This document shows positions 6,860 to 15,721 of a DNA stretch of 64,000 nucleotides, in pieces (position 1 is the stretch's first letter; each line of letters opens with the position of its first letter). Below the pieces are notes generated by a model. The model saw only the letters and a list, made by a program, of their open reading frames with translations, searched no databases and was not told where the DNA came from. A program made the translations under genes and the position numbers. Source of the DNA: Plesiocystis pacifica SIR-1 (GTDB lineage: Bacteria > Myxococcota_A > Polyangia > Nannocystales > Nannocystaceae); NCBI RefSeq assembly GCF_000170895.1, contig NZ_ABCS01000002.1, forward strand, positions 166,081 through 230,080, written 5' to 3'.

Positions 6860-9800
6860 TCTACGCGCTATGGTCGAGAGCCTGCTCGGTGCGCTCCGGC
6901 ACGCGGGTGGAGAACAGAATGCGGCCCGCCTCGAAGCCGAGTTCGAGCGCCGGGATTGGCAGCTCGAACTCGGCGACCAGCTTGCCGTGCTCGCAGCGGT
7001 TCAACGGGCTGCGGAGCAGGCGGCAAACCAACCCGCAGCACCCGCTCCCCCGCCGTCGGCTCCGTCGAGCCCGCCGCAGGACACCACAAGCCTCACCCCG
7101 CCCCCACCGCGCTTCACCAGACTCAATGCCTTTGGACCTTGGGTCGAGACCCTGCCAGCGAAGTGGGCCTTCGTGGCTGCGGTCCACGAGCTCTTCGAAG
7201 CGTCAACCCGTCCTCAGCTGAGAGACGCGCTCGGCGAGGTGTTCGTCGAACACCTCGGCTACACCCCCTCGAAGCTCGACGAGACCCAGAGGCTCGCTGG
7301 TCAAACCACGCTGACCCACGCTTCGGTCGTCGCTCGCTACGAACAGTTCACCGTGGTCGTCGTCGAGTCGACCTACGCTGGTCCGTACCTGAGCTCCTAC
7401 GAACGCATCTTCGCGCTTCATCCCCGGGCCCTCGTATTCGCGCTCGAGCCCGGGGTCCGGGTTCGGGTCATTTCACGCCAAGTCGGTGGCAGTGGACATC
7501 TTCTGGGCTCACGGGTGCTCCACGGACGAGGCAAGCGGAGCTTCCCGACCGATGATCCGGTCATCTGGGCGCGACGCCTCGCCCTGCTCGACCCCCAGCC
7601 GCAAGATGACGATCGAAGCCTCGCCCAGCGAGCTCACGAGCTCCTCGCCTGCTCGGCAGCGGACCTGTGTAGTGATTGGGACCCGCGCCCCACTCGAGCT
7701 GGCGAGCTCCCCGGCTGCGCCTGGGAGCAAGCCCCAGACCTCGAACTCGAACAGTTCCTACAGACGAGCCACACCGAGGTCCAGGAGCGTATCTGCTTCG
7801 GACTCGAAGCCGAGCTGCGCGCCTGCTTTCCGTGGCGCAGCCGCGATGGTCTTTGGGTCGACTACACCGACTACAGGGTCCAGTCCGTCCATCGGGATGC
7901 CGCCGAGGCGATCCGAACCAAGGCCTGCACCCGCGTCGTCATCGAACTCGACCTCGAGGTTGTCACAGCCAAGGCCGAGGCTGAGGCCTCCTCGATGACG
8001 GTCCCCTTCTCGATCGTGGTCCCCGATTCGGAGGGACGTTTCGTCCTCCATGGTCGGCTCCTCACCTTCTGGCCCAAGACGGAGCCTCTCGAGACTTGGG
8101 ACAACGAGGGTGACGACTTCAACGAGCAAGACGAGACCGAAGGCGAAAACGAGAGCCCCCTGCCGTCCCTCGATCCCGACGACGACGAAGATAACGAGTG
8201 GTCGGGGCCTCAAGAATACGCCCACCCGAACGCCTACACCGGGGCTGGCCTGACCCCGCTCCTACGCTGGGCTGTCGGCCGACGACTCCGTTGGTACGGC
8301 TGGAAGCTATCCAAGCTTCGGCCCTCGAACCCGCTGACAAGCCATGCTGTACGCGCATGGTTGGGCCGCTGGCGCGACGAACACGGGGCCACGCGCGCTT
8401 TCTCCTACGCGGTCCTCAACCACCACCTCCAACCGCCGGTCGTGGCCGATTTGCGTGTGCTCGCAATTGACCGCGTCGCGCCCCCGCCAGCTTGGGCTTG
8501 TCTCGATCTGACCAGCGCGTTGCCCCCGGGTTTCGCCTATCCGGTCGCCGGTGCCCGGCTTGGACCTGGCGGAGTTCTCGCCGCACCTACGCTGACCGAA
8601 GCCGGCGGGCTTCAGCTCCTGACCCGACCCGCCAACGCGACACGGATCAACCCGCGAACCCGCGGCCCAGGCAGCTCCCCTCACCGCACGAGCTTCATCG
8701 CCACGCCGCTCGAAGCGTGGTCGACACTCCCGGCTGGTGCGCTCGAGGATCCCATGGCCGCGCTCGCGTCACCGACCTCGGGTCCCTTCCTGCGCAGCCC
8801 CGGCCCGGAACTGCGCGTGCTGCTTCCTATCAGCGAGCGTCCCCGGACCTCGCGCGCCACCTGGCACATCGACATCCCCGCCCACTTCGACGTCCGAGAG
8901 GCCCCCGAGATCGTCGTCGAGGTCGGTCAAACGATCGAGCCTGGGACAGAGCTGATCCGCGTCCCACCGCACACCTGGGGCACCGAGCCCGACCCGCTGC
9001 CCCACCGGCTGAGGACGGTCGCCGACATCATCGCCCGTCGGAACTCGGAGGTCGCGGGCCATCGTATCTACGCCCCGCCAAGCCTGCGCGGCCGACTCCT
9101 CGAAGTCGAGAGCATCGAGATCCGCGACGCGGACGGCACCCTCCTCACCCGGCGAGTGAGCTTCGAGACCCTTGCAAGCAAGCGACTCGATCGCGCGGTC
9201 CTCCCCGACGGGCGAGTGGCTCTCGTAGAGTTCGTCGGTCCCGCTGAGTTGCCCTGGAGCACTCGTGACGGCGAGCCGGCCTTGGGCCTCGTCCTCGATC
9301 CAGAGGCCGAACCCTCGGAACCGTCCGCTGAGCAAGAGCCCCAGTGGATCGAAGGGACGACAGGCGAGCCCCTGAGGATCGTCGAGCCCGTCGCCGAGCT
9401 CACTCTCACCAGCCGCCGCCCGGTGGAGCCCGACCCCGCTCTGGGTATTCGAGTCGTCGACAACTGGGGCCAGCCCCGCGCCTCGGACGATGCCACCCTC
9501 ACGACCGCCTACCTTCGCTGGCTTCAGGCCGCACACCCCGGCCTCGCTGCCGAGCTCTACAACGCAACAGTCGACCACGTGGGCGTTCTGCCTGCGGCGA
9601 CCTCGGCCGCCCAGCTCGCGGCCGCATCTCAGACCCCTTTGCCCTTCTTTGCACCCGAGCCGCCCGAGTTCGACCCCGATGCGACACGCACTGCGCCGCT
9701 CGGCATCTACGATCCACGACGTCGCGCAGGTCACCCCGAACGATGGTGTGGAACCCGCAGCAGCGGCGGCATTTGGGAGTGGCGGTGCGAGTGCGGGCAG

Positions 9801-11456
9801 CTCCGCGGGCCGACGTACGCAGGCATGACCTGTGCGAGCTGTGGCGGCGTCGTCAGCCGCGAGCCCATAGCGGAGCCGCTGCACGATTGCCCCCTCCCGG
9901 TACGAGTCGTCCACCCGTGGCGCCGCTCTCTCGTCGCAGCCCTCCTGGGTCTGACCGAGGCCGAGCTCCGCCCGATCATGCAAACCGAGGACTGCTCCGA
10001 GCTCGCAAATCTCACGGCCGTCGCACTCGACCAGCCCCATCGAAACCTCCACCAGCGCATCGCCCAGACGGAAGATCAAGAGCTTTTGACTGCGCTGCTC
10101 CAGCAGCATGCAGAGCTCGATGCGGCTCTGTGCCACGGCTTGGAGCTAAACGACCTGTGGCTGAGCCGGCTGAGCGTGCTCTCGCCTCGGCTGCTCTTCG
10201 ACGGCTATCGCATGGGCGCAGCGGACTTGGGCCAGAGCCCCTTGACCAAGCACTACCGTTCGATCACCGCAGTCTCCGAGCTAACCAGCGGTCGCGTGGA
10301 GCTTCTCCCGCAGCTGCGCCGTGCTCAGTGGATCGAGCTTCAAGGACGCGTCGACCAGCTCTTCGGCTCGGTCGAGCACGGCGAAGCAGGCACCCTCGCC
10401 GAGTACTGGCGGCGAGTCTGGCCAACGACCGTCCATGGCTCTGTGCCGCTCAGTGTCCCCGGCCTGTGTGTGGACATGACCCCCGACGAGCTCAACCAAT
10501 CGTCGACAAGGATACTGTGGCCGGGCGCGATGCTCGAAGGATCGCGCCTCCACCAGCTCGCCGTCCTGACCCCAACCGGGCTACTCGAGCTCCCGCCACA
10601 GCCACAGCCCGAGTTCGACCTCACGAGCGATCAAGCTTGGACCGAGCGCGGAGCCTGGGCCGAGCTACTCGACCGTCACTCGACCTGGCTCGCGGCAGTG
10701 TTGCTGGGAGCCGATGGGCATCCTCGCGCGAGCCAGGCGCTACGCGCCATCGTGCCACCGGACCTGGCCGACTCCTCGTCTCTCGGCCGAGTGCTCCTCC
10801 GCGAGCTCATCCGCGGCCTCGCCCCACCCGCTGGCCGACCGAGCAAACTCTTCGAACTCGTCCTCGCTCCCAGGCCGCTCCGGCTCCCGCGTGCAGACCA
10901 AGCCGCCAGCGAGGCGATCGAACAACGCCTCGCCGGCCTCGTCGATGGCGATGACACCGCCGCGCTCACGAGCGCTCGGGCTCTGGCAGTCCTCCTTGGC
11001 GGCTTTTGGCAGGGAACGCCAAGCACCGAACACCCTGCGGGCTGGCTGTGGTCACACACCGAACACGAGGTGCCCAAGAGCTTCCGTCGCGTGGTCCCTC
11101 GTCTCGCCGACGGCGCGTGGCAAGCGTGGCCCGACTTCGACCTGATGATGCATCCGCTGCGGGCACTCGCGCGCGGCTCCGTCGTCCATCCCCGCAGCCC
11201 GGGTGTGCGTGCATGGTTTGGACTCGACGGGGAAGAGCTCCCCGTCGACATCGATTGGGGCGAGGTTCGAGCCCCGGTTGCCCCACCCGAGCCCCCAGAT
11301 ACAACTCCCGTCCCGCCGCCCCTCCCCAAGGACGCGAGCGACCAGGCCGCCGCTGACCCCGCTGTGCCTCAAGGGCCCCAAGCGACCCACTTCACCCAGG
11401 AGGTCGTCGTCGTCGACGTCTCCCTCCAAACCTGGCTCGCAGCCCAACGAAGCTAG
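6852..11456 (+). CDS. RNA polymerase beta/beta-prime-like fusion, apparently lacking the catalytic centre
   Basis: This 1534-residue protein follows the RNA polymerase large subunits in order. Beta-like: residues 298-342 (LEQFLQ, then GLWVDYTDYRV, like the beta LEFVDYxL region); 384-401 (VPFSIVVPDSEGRFVLHG, like GEIPLMTENGTFVINGTE); 688-720 (VEVGQTIEPGTELI, like VKPGDILVGKVTPKGE); and 797-815 (PAELPWSTRDGEPALGLVL, like the EDMPY-DGTPVDIVLNPLG stretch). Beta-prime-like: a zinc ribbon with C979, C981, C994 and C997 (CxC-x12-CxxC, the exact beta-prime spacing); 1104-1117 (LSRLSVLSPRLLFD, like LPVLPPDLRP); and 1204-1227 (GLCVDMT to STRILWPGAML, like GKRVDYSGRSVI). No NADFDGD motif follows; only LVDGDD at 1363-1368 is faintly similar. 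An acidic linker lies near 425-455. It overlaps the sigma gene and lies 11 bp before the Snf2 gene. Confidence 0.8.
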   Translation: MSDLRAMVESLLGALRHAGGEQNAARLEAEFERRDWQLELGDQLAVLAAVQRAAEQAANQPAAPAPPPSAPSSPPQDTTSLTPPPPRFTRLNAFGPWVETLPAKWAFVAAVHELFEASTRPQLRDALGEVFVEHLGYTPSKLDETQRLAGQTTLTHASVVARYEQFTVVVVESTYAGPYLSSYERIFALHPRALVFALEPGVRVRVISRQVGGSGHLLGSRVLHGRGKRSFPTDDPVIWARRLALLDPQPQDDDRSLAQRAHELLACSAADLCSDWDPRPTRAGELPGCAWEQAPDLELEQFLQTSHTEVQERICFGLEAELRACFPWRSRDGLWVDYTDYRVQSVHRDAAEAIRTKACTRVVIELDLEVVTAKAEAEASSMTVPFSIVVPDSEGRFVLHGRLLTFWPKTEPLETWDNEGDDFNEQDETEGENESPLPSLDPDDDEDNEWSGPQEYAHPNAYTGAGLTPLLRWAVGRRLRWYGWKLSKLRPSNPLTSHAVRAWLGRWRDEHGATRAFSYAVLNHHLQPPVVADLRVLAIDRVAPPPAWACLDLTSALPPGFAYPVAGARLGPGGVLAAPTLTEAGGLQLLTRPANATRINPRTRGPGSSPHRTSFIATPLEAWSTLPAGALEDPMAALASPTSGPFLRSPGPELRVLLPISERPRTSRATWHIDIPAHFDVREAPEIVVEVGQTIEPGTELIRVPPHTWGTEPDPLPHRLRTVADIIARRNSEVAGHRIYAPPSLRGRLLEVESIEIRDADGTLLTRRVSFETLASKRLDRAVLPDGRVALVEFVGPAELPWSTRDGEPALGLVLDPEAEPSEPSAEQEPQWIEGTTGEPLRIVEPVAELTLTSRRPVEPDPALGIRVVDNWGQPRASDDATLTTAYLRWLQAAHPGLAAELYNATVDHVGVLPAATSAAQLAAASQTPLPFFAPEPPEFDPDATRTAPLGIYDPRRRAGHPERWCGTRSSGGIWEWRCECGQLRGPTYAGMTCASCGGVVSREPIAEPLHDCPLPVRVVHPWRRSLVAALLGLTEAELRPIMQTEDCSELANLTAVALDQPHRNLHQRIAQTEDQELLTALLQQHAELDAALCHGLELNDLWLSRLSVLSPRLLFDGYRMGAADLGQSPLTKHYRSITAVSELTSGRVELLPQLRRAQWIELQGRVDQLFGSVEHGEAGTLAEYWRRVWPTTVHGSVPLSVPGLCVDMTPDELNQSSTRILWPGAMLEGSRLHQLAVLTPTGLLELPPQPQPEFDLTSDQAWTERGAWAELLDRHSTWLAAVLLGADGHPRASQALRAIVPPDLADSSSLGRVLLRELIRGLAPPAGRPSKLFELVLAPRPLRLPRADQAASEAIEQRLAGLVDGDDTAALTSARALAVLLGGFWQGTPSTEHPAGWLWSHTEHEVPKSFRRVVPRLADGAWQAWPDFDLMMHPLRALARGSVVHPRSPGVRAWFGLDGEELPVDIDWGEVRAPVAPPEPPDTTPVPPPLPKDASDQAAADPAVPQGPQATHFTQEVVVVDVSLQTWLAAQRS

Positions 11457-11467
11457 GACCTCGATTC

Positions 11468-14400
11468 ATGTCTTCGCAAGATTCCTCTCTTCGCCAGCTC
11501 GTCGCCCCGGGGGAGCTGCGCGCCGATCTCTTTGAGATTCTCGGCAAGCCCTCCCCCACGGACATCCTCGTCGCAGCTCCCGGCCTCGCGCTGCCCTATC
11601 CCGGCAGCCAACTCATCGTCGAGAACCCAGGTAAACGGCTCCCGCGCGAAGCCAGCCATGCCCACCGCGCGGCCGTGCTCGAGCAGTTCGCTCGAGGCAT
11701 CGATCGTCTACCTCAGACGGCCACGTGGGAGGAGCTGCTTCGCGCCTGGGCTAGCTCCATCGCCGCCGGCGAGGTCCGAGTGCGTCAGGTCCAACGCCAC
11801 CCCCTCCACTCGCGGCTCTTGTCGCTCCCCGATCGATCCATCATCCCCCAAGCGCCGCTGTCCTCGACCACTCACGCGCTCGAGCGCGAGCTGTCCGTGG
11901 AACTCCGCGGCAACGAACACATCCGCGCCCGCGCATGGTTTGCCCGCCACTTCGACGACGCCGCGCCTCTCGAGGAAGAGGTGCTTGCCTGCCTGGAGGA
12001 ATCGTGGGCTGGTGAGTACTGCACCCCGCGCGACATCTACTACTTCACCTTGGCTCGCTACTTCCGCAGCTTCGTCGAGGGCATGAACCTCGAGGACGAC
12101 GACAATCCGCTCCTCGCGCATCTCACCGCGTTCCAAAAGTCTGCCTACGACTATGCCAAGATGATCCTCCGCCGCTACGGAGGCGTGTTCCTCGCTGACG
12201 TCGTCGGCCTCGGCAAGACCTATATCGGCCTCGCGCTACTTAGCCATCTCAAGCGGCGCTATGGTGAGCGTGCCGTCGTGATCGCACCTCCGAGCGTGTG
12301 CCCCGCGTGGGAGCAGCTCAGTCACGATCTCGACATCAACCTCAAGACCATCTCGATCGGCAAACTCGAAGAACTCGACGACTACACCGATCGCGAGGTC
12401 GTCGTCATCGACGAGTCCCACAACTTCCGCAACTCCGGCACCCTTCGCTACGAGACCCTCCAAAAGTGGCTGCGACCTGACGAGGGCGCCTCGCACCGCA
12501 AGATCCTTCTGCTCTCAGCCACGCCGCAGAACAATCGTCCGGAAGACATCAAAAACCAGATCGCGCTGTTTCCCGACAACTACACGAAGCTGCCCTTCGA
12601 GGACCGCGACGCATGGTTCCGCGAGGTCGCCATGGGCCGCGCTTCGCTGCGAGATCTACTCCAGCACATCGTCGTCCGCCGCACCCGGCGAGATATCGCT
12701 CGCTCCTACCCCGACGCCAAGCTCCGCGTGCGTATCGCCCCCGGCCAGTACGAGGAGCGCCCGCTGGAGTTCCCCACGCGCCTGTCGGGTGAAGAGCAGT
12801 GCCTCCGCTACTCCCTCGACTCGACCTACGGCCAGCAGTTCTACTCCGAGCTCCTCGAGGCGATCCGAACCATGCGCTATCCCCTGCAAGGCGTCGGTCG
12901 CTATCTGAGCGAAGACAACGAAGGGGATCCCCGCGTCTCCGATCTCCGACGCGGAGCCACGAGCGTCCGGGGTCTATTCAAGGTCCTGCTGCTCAAGCGC
13001 CTCGAGTCGAGCATCGAGGCCCTACACACCACTCTGGTCCGTCTGGATGCCAAGCTGGCCCATGGCCAAGCACAAGTCGAAGGTGGTCATGTTCCCCTGC
13101 CTCCACGAGTTCGGACGAGTGAGGAGGCCGACGCCGACGCTCCGAGCTCTTTGCCCATCGACTTGTTCGATGCCGACAAACTGCTCGAGGATATCCTCGC
13201 GGACAAGCAGGTCGTGAGCAGCCTCGTTCATCAGGTCAAGATCCTCAAGATCCGTAGGGACGAGAAGTTCGAACGACTTGTCGACTACCTCAATCAGCGT
13301 CCGCCGACGCAGCACAAGACCATCATCTTCACGCAGTTCGCCGACACTGCCCACTACCTACGCAACAAGCTCGGCGAGCTCTTCGGCAGGACCGAGGTCG
13401 TGACTGGCGCGAGTTCTGGGATCATCCGGCTCGCGCGGCGCTTTGCGCCCGTAGCGAATCGTGTCCGCAAGCGCGATCCAGACACCGAGATCGATCTCCT
13501 GATCAGCACCGACACTCTTTCCGAGGGCGTCAACCTTCAGGACGCCGACACGCTCATCAACTACGACCTCCACTGGAACCCCACCCGCCTCATCCAACGC
13601 GCGGGCCGTATCGACCGCCTCGGCAGCAAGCATGATGAGATCCACATCTGTGGCTTCGTGCCGCAGCGCGAGCTCGAGGCCGACCTTGGCTTGCTCCAGA
13701 TCCTACAGCGGCGGATCCGCGAGTTCGTCGAGGTCTTTGGCGAAGACAACAACATCCTGCCTGGTCACGAGCGTCCCGACATCGATCAGATGCAGGCGGC
13801 CTACACCGGCGCGGCCTTGGACAGCGCCGACGCGAGCGACGATCTCGATGGCCTCAGCCGCCACTCCGACGAGCTCATCCGTCTGCGGGAAGCCGAGCCC
13901 GACTACTTCGCTCAGATCGTCAACATGCGACCAGGCCGACGGGCGGTGAGCCAGACCGGCCCGTCGGTGGTCGCTACCCACTGTGGTTGGTACTGGGAGT
14001 TCTGGAGCCCACGCGGACCGGCTGAACTCGAACGAGTCGGGACCAGCGAGGCCTTCGAGTTGCTCCGAAGGCACTCAGAAGCGGGCGAAGCACCCATGCT
14101 CGAGCCCGCGGCTGATGAGAGCGACCTCGTCGAGCGTGCACGGGACGAGTTCGAGCTCCTCGTCGAGTTGTTTCGCCAACGTCGACTCGAGCCCCAACTA
14201 TCCAAGCTTGAGCTCTACGTGCTCGACCGCCTCGGCCAGTACCGCAAGAAGTGCCCCGAGCCCAAGCGCCCCTTGCTCGAGCGCATCGAACGGTGGGTGA
14301 AGCGCGGGTCTGCTCAGCTCGTCATCCGCAAGCAAGCCAGGCTGTGGAGGAAGCACAAGCTCGCTCCCGCGGTAGTGTTCGAGGAGGCTCGACTCTTGAT

Positions 14401-14479
14401 GGCCCGTTTTCCCCCACAGGATGAGGACCTTGGCGAGCCGGAGGTCATCGGCACCGTATTTGGGCGGCCCTCATCCTAG
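11468..14479 (+). CDS. Swi2/Snf2-family DNA translocase with degenerate PLD-like N-terminus
   Basis: A 1003-residue SF2 ATPase. Walker A is ADVVGLGKTYIGL (K250), Walker B is VVVIDESHNF (D315-E316-S-H), and LLSATPQNN is motif III. The second RecA domain holds TIIFTQFADTAHYL near 620, LISTDTLSEGVNLQDADTLI near 675-700 and the arginine-finger motif LIQRAGRIDRLGS. The DESH box and DVVGLGKT loop belong to bacterial Snf2 proteins of RapA and defence type. Residues about 111-190 resemble the PLD-like domain often fused to such helicases (HSRLLSLPDRSII, then AWFARHF and PLEEEVL), but the HxK catalytic pair is changed to HSR. RapA, the known polymerase-recycling Snf2 enzyme, is the obvious functional analogy given the upstream gene, but this is not a close RapA copy. 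Confidence 0.88.
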   Translation: MSSQDSSLRQLVAPGELRADLFEILGKPSPTDILVAAPGLALPYPGSQLIVENPGKRLPREASHAHRAAVLEQFARGIDRLPQTATWEELLRAWASSIAAGEVRVRQVQRHPLHSRLLSLPDRSIIPQAPLSSTTHALERELSVELRGNEHIRARAWFARHFDDAAPLEEEVLACLEESWAGEYCTPRDIYYFTLARYFRSFVEGMNLEDDDNPLLAHLTAFQKSAYDYAKMILRRYGGVFLADVVGLGKTYIGLALLSHLKRRYGERAVVIAPPSVCPAWEQLSHDLDINLKTISIGKLEELDDYTDREVVVIDESHNFRNSGTLRYETLQKWLRPDEGASHRKILLLSATPQNNRPEDIKNQIALFPDNYTKLPFEDRDAWFREVAMGRASLRDLLQHIVVRRTRRDIARSYPDAKLRVRIAPGQYEERPLEFPTRLSGEEQCLRYSLDSTYGQQFYSELLEAIRTMRYPLQGVGRYLSEDNEGDPRVSDLRRGATSVRGLFKVLLLKRLESSIEALHTTLVRLDAKLAHGQAQVEGGHVPLPPRVRTSEEADADAPSSLPIDLFDADKLLEDILADKQVVSSLVHQVKILKIRRDEKFERLVDYLNQRPPTQHKTIIFTQFADTAHYLRNKLGELFGRTEVVTGASSGIIRLARRFAPVANRVRKRDPDTEIDLLISTDTLSEGVNLQDADTLINYDLHWNPTRLIQRAGRIDRLGSKHDEIHICGFVPQRELEADLGLLQILQRRIREFVEVFGEDNNILPGHERPDIDQMQAAYTGAALDSADASDDLDGLSRHSDELIRLREAEPDYFAQIVNMRPGRRAVSQTGPSVVATHCGWYWEFWSPRGPAELERVGTSEAFELLRRHSEAGEAPMLEPAADESDLVERARDEFELLVELFRQRRLEPQLSKLELYVLDRLGQYRKKCPEPKRPLLERIERWVKRGSAQLVIRKQARLWRKHKLAPAVVFEEARLLMARFPPQDEDLGEPEVIGTVFGRPSS

Positions 14480-14680
14480 CCAGGATCAGAACACGAGCAT
14501 ACCGACGACACTACTGGATGACCCCCCGGACCTTGGAGTTGCCCCCAGTTTGCGGACACCGAGTCTATGCGGCGCAGCGCACCTTGGTTCGCCCACGAAG
14601 CGGAGGGTGCGTAGCAGGCGCCGGCGTTCGTACTCGACGTGACAATGATGTTGACCTCGAGCCCGAGGTTCGAGCCATAA
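14480..14680. other. Intergenic debris with a possible IS3-type terminus
   Basis: No gene. Around 14534-14557 the sequence GGAGTTGCCCCCAGTTTGCG followed by GACA resembles the terminal inverted repeat of IS3-family elements (TGTCCGCAAA...GGGGTCAACTCC on the other strand). No transposase frame remains next to it, so if this is an IS end it is an orphan. Confidence 0.35.
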
Positions 14681-14923
14681 GCAGCGAAGTCTATGCCAAC
14701 GGCCGTGAGGTCGTCAGCGGCGGCAACCACGGCAAGGTCATCGGCGCCTTCCCGGACGTCTGCAACAGCCCTCCTGGACCTCCTGCCGGCCCAGTCCCCG
14801 TTCCCTACGCCGACAAAGACCCAGTTCGGCTCCTGGTCCCACGACGTCATGGTCGAGGGCAAGTGCGTACAGCATCACCGGGATCTGACGACCTCCAACC
14901 ACGGCAGCTACCACCTCGACGGC
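14681..14923 (+). pseudogene. DUF4150 (PAAR-like) gene relic with an internal deletion
   Basis: The first part translates EVYANGREVVSGGNHGKVIG up to VPVPYAD, nearly identical to the start of the intact DUF4150 gene at 24366. After the codons for YAD the DNA jumps to the part encoding KTQFGSWSHDVMVEGK and NHGSY, in another frame. Compared with the intact copy, about 161 bp are missing (equivalent to 24505-24665), which is not a multiple of three, so the frame is broken. The start codon is also altered and homology ends near 14923. This is a remnant of a past effector copy, probably left by recombination between DUF4150 paralogues. Confidence 0.85.
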
Positions 14924-14932
14924 TGTGTAGTC

Positions 14933-15718
14933 TCACTCGTCATCGAGTTCGTCCAGAAACAGGTCCAGCGGGTCATCGACGATACCGCTGCGCACGACGT
15001 GCCCAGCGGTCGTCTCAAATTGCTTGACTTCCGCCCACCTGGCCCGAACGGCTCCCTCGTCGACCAACTCCTTCCGAATACCAGTCACGAGTCCTGCTCG
15101 CAGCAAGCTCCGGTCATCCCATGACGCCTGGACCCTCGGAGGGTTGAATAGCGCCGAAACGAGTTGTTTCGCGTCGAACGCCTTAACCTCTCCGATATGC
15201 TGCATGATCATCGTCGTAAAGCCATCAGCACGCGGGTGACCTCCAAGCGCCATGACCAACTGCTCGAACAGTTCGGCCTCGTCTGGTCGTACGACCATGC
15301 GGTCTGGTACGTCAGGGTCTTCAGCATACAGATCTTCGTGAAAACTCCCAGGAAACTCGACAGCGAAGATCGCGGGGTTGTCTTCGACACCGCTCGGGCA
15401 AAGCGCGAGCATGACATCATACAGTCGCAATTCACCTCGCAGACGAATACTCCCATCGATGGTGAAGTAGGGGTTCCTGCTTGCCAGGGTCTCCAGGCCT
15501 GTCGGTTCGAGAGCGGACAAGTTTTGGTAGCCAGGAATGAGCGCCCCCTGGCACCCATGCCGGTGCCCACCAACCTCGATCTCGCTCACACACCCGTACC
15601 CCCGAAGACCGAACTCATATTGTTCGATCAAAAGGTGGAGCGCGTCCTCGAGACACTGCAACGCGTCCTGGTGTGACATCACGGTCGTCACGAGTCCGAT
15701 TTTGTAGTGCTCGGACAT
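14933..15718 (-). CDS. Probable immunity protein of T6SS module 1
   Basis: A 261-residue protein starting MSEHYKIGLVTTVMSHQDAL. I recognise no family. It looks like a soluble cytoplasmic alpha/beta protein with no signal peptide or membrane segment; the middle has a dense acidic patch (DLYAEDPDVPD) and the C-terminus is very acidic (DDPLDLFLDELDDE), as is common for nuclease inhibitors. It starts 3 nt after the stop of the DUF4150 nuclease gene on the same strand, the usual place for the cognate immunity gene. The immunity role is inferred from position and composition. Confidence 0.6.
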   Translation of the reverse strand: MSEHYKIGLVTTVMSHQDALQCLEDALHLLIEQYEFGLRGYGCVSEIEVGGHRHGCQGALIPGYQNLSALEPTGLETLASRNPYFTIDGSIRLRGELRLYDVMLALCPSGVEDNPAIFAVEFPGSFHEDLYAEDPDVPDRMVVRPDEAELFEQLVMALGGHPRADGFTTMIMQHIGEVKAFDAKQLVSALFNPPRVQASWDDRSLLRAGLVTGIRKELVDEGAVRARWAEVKQFETTAGHVVRSGIVDDPLDLFLDELDDE

Positions 15719-15721
15719 GGC

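Noticed and set aside
10938..10955. LVDGDD (residues 1363-1368) as the remains of the RNA polymerase NADFDGD motif
   Set aside because: Only a partial letter match, and the surrounding residues do not fit the conserved AYNADFDGDQM block. It may be chance, so I describe the catalytic loop as not found.
4200..14479. The polymerase-like operon as a known DISARM or BREX locus
   Set aside because: There is a Snf2 helicase, but no DrmA/DrmB, methyltransferase, PglZ or BrxC-like gene anywhere in the cluster.
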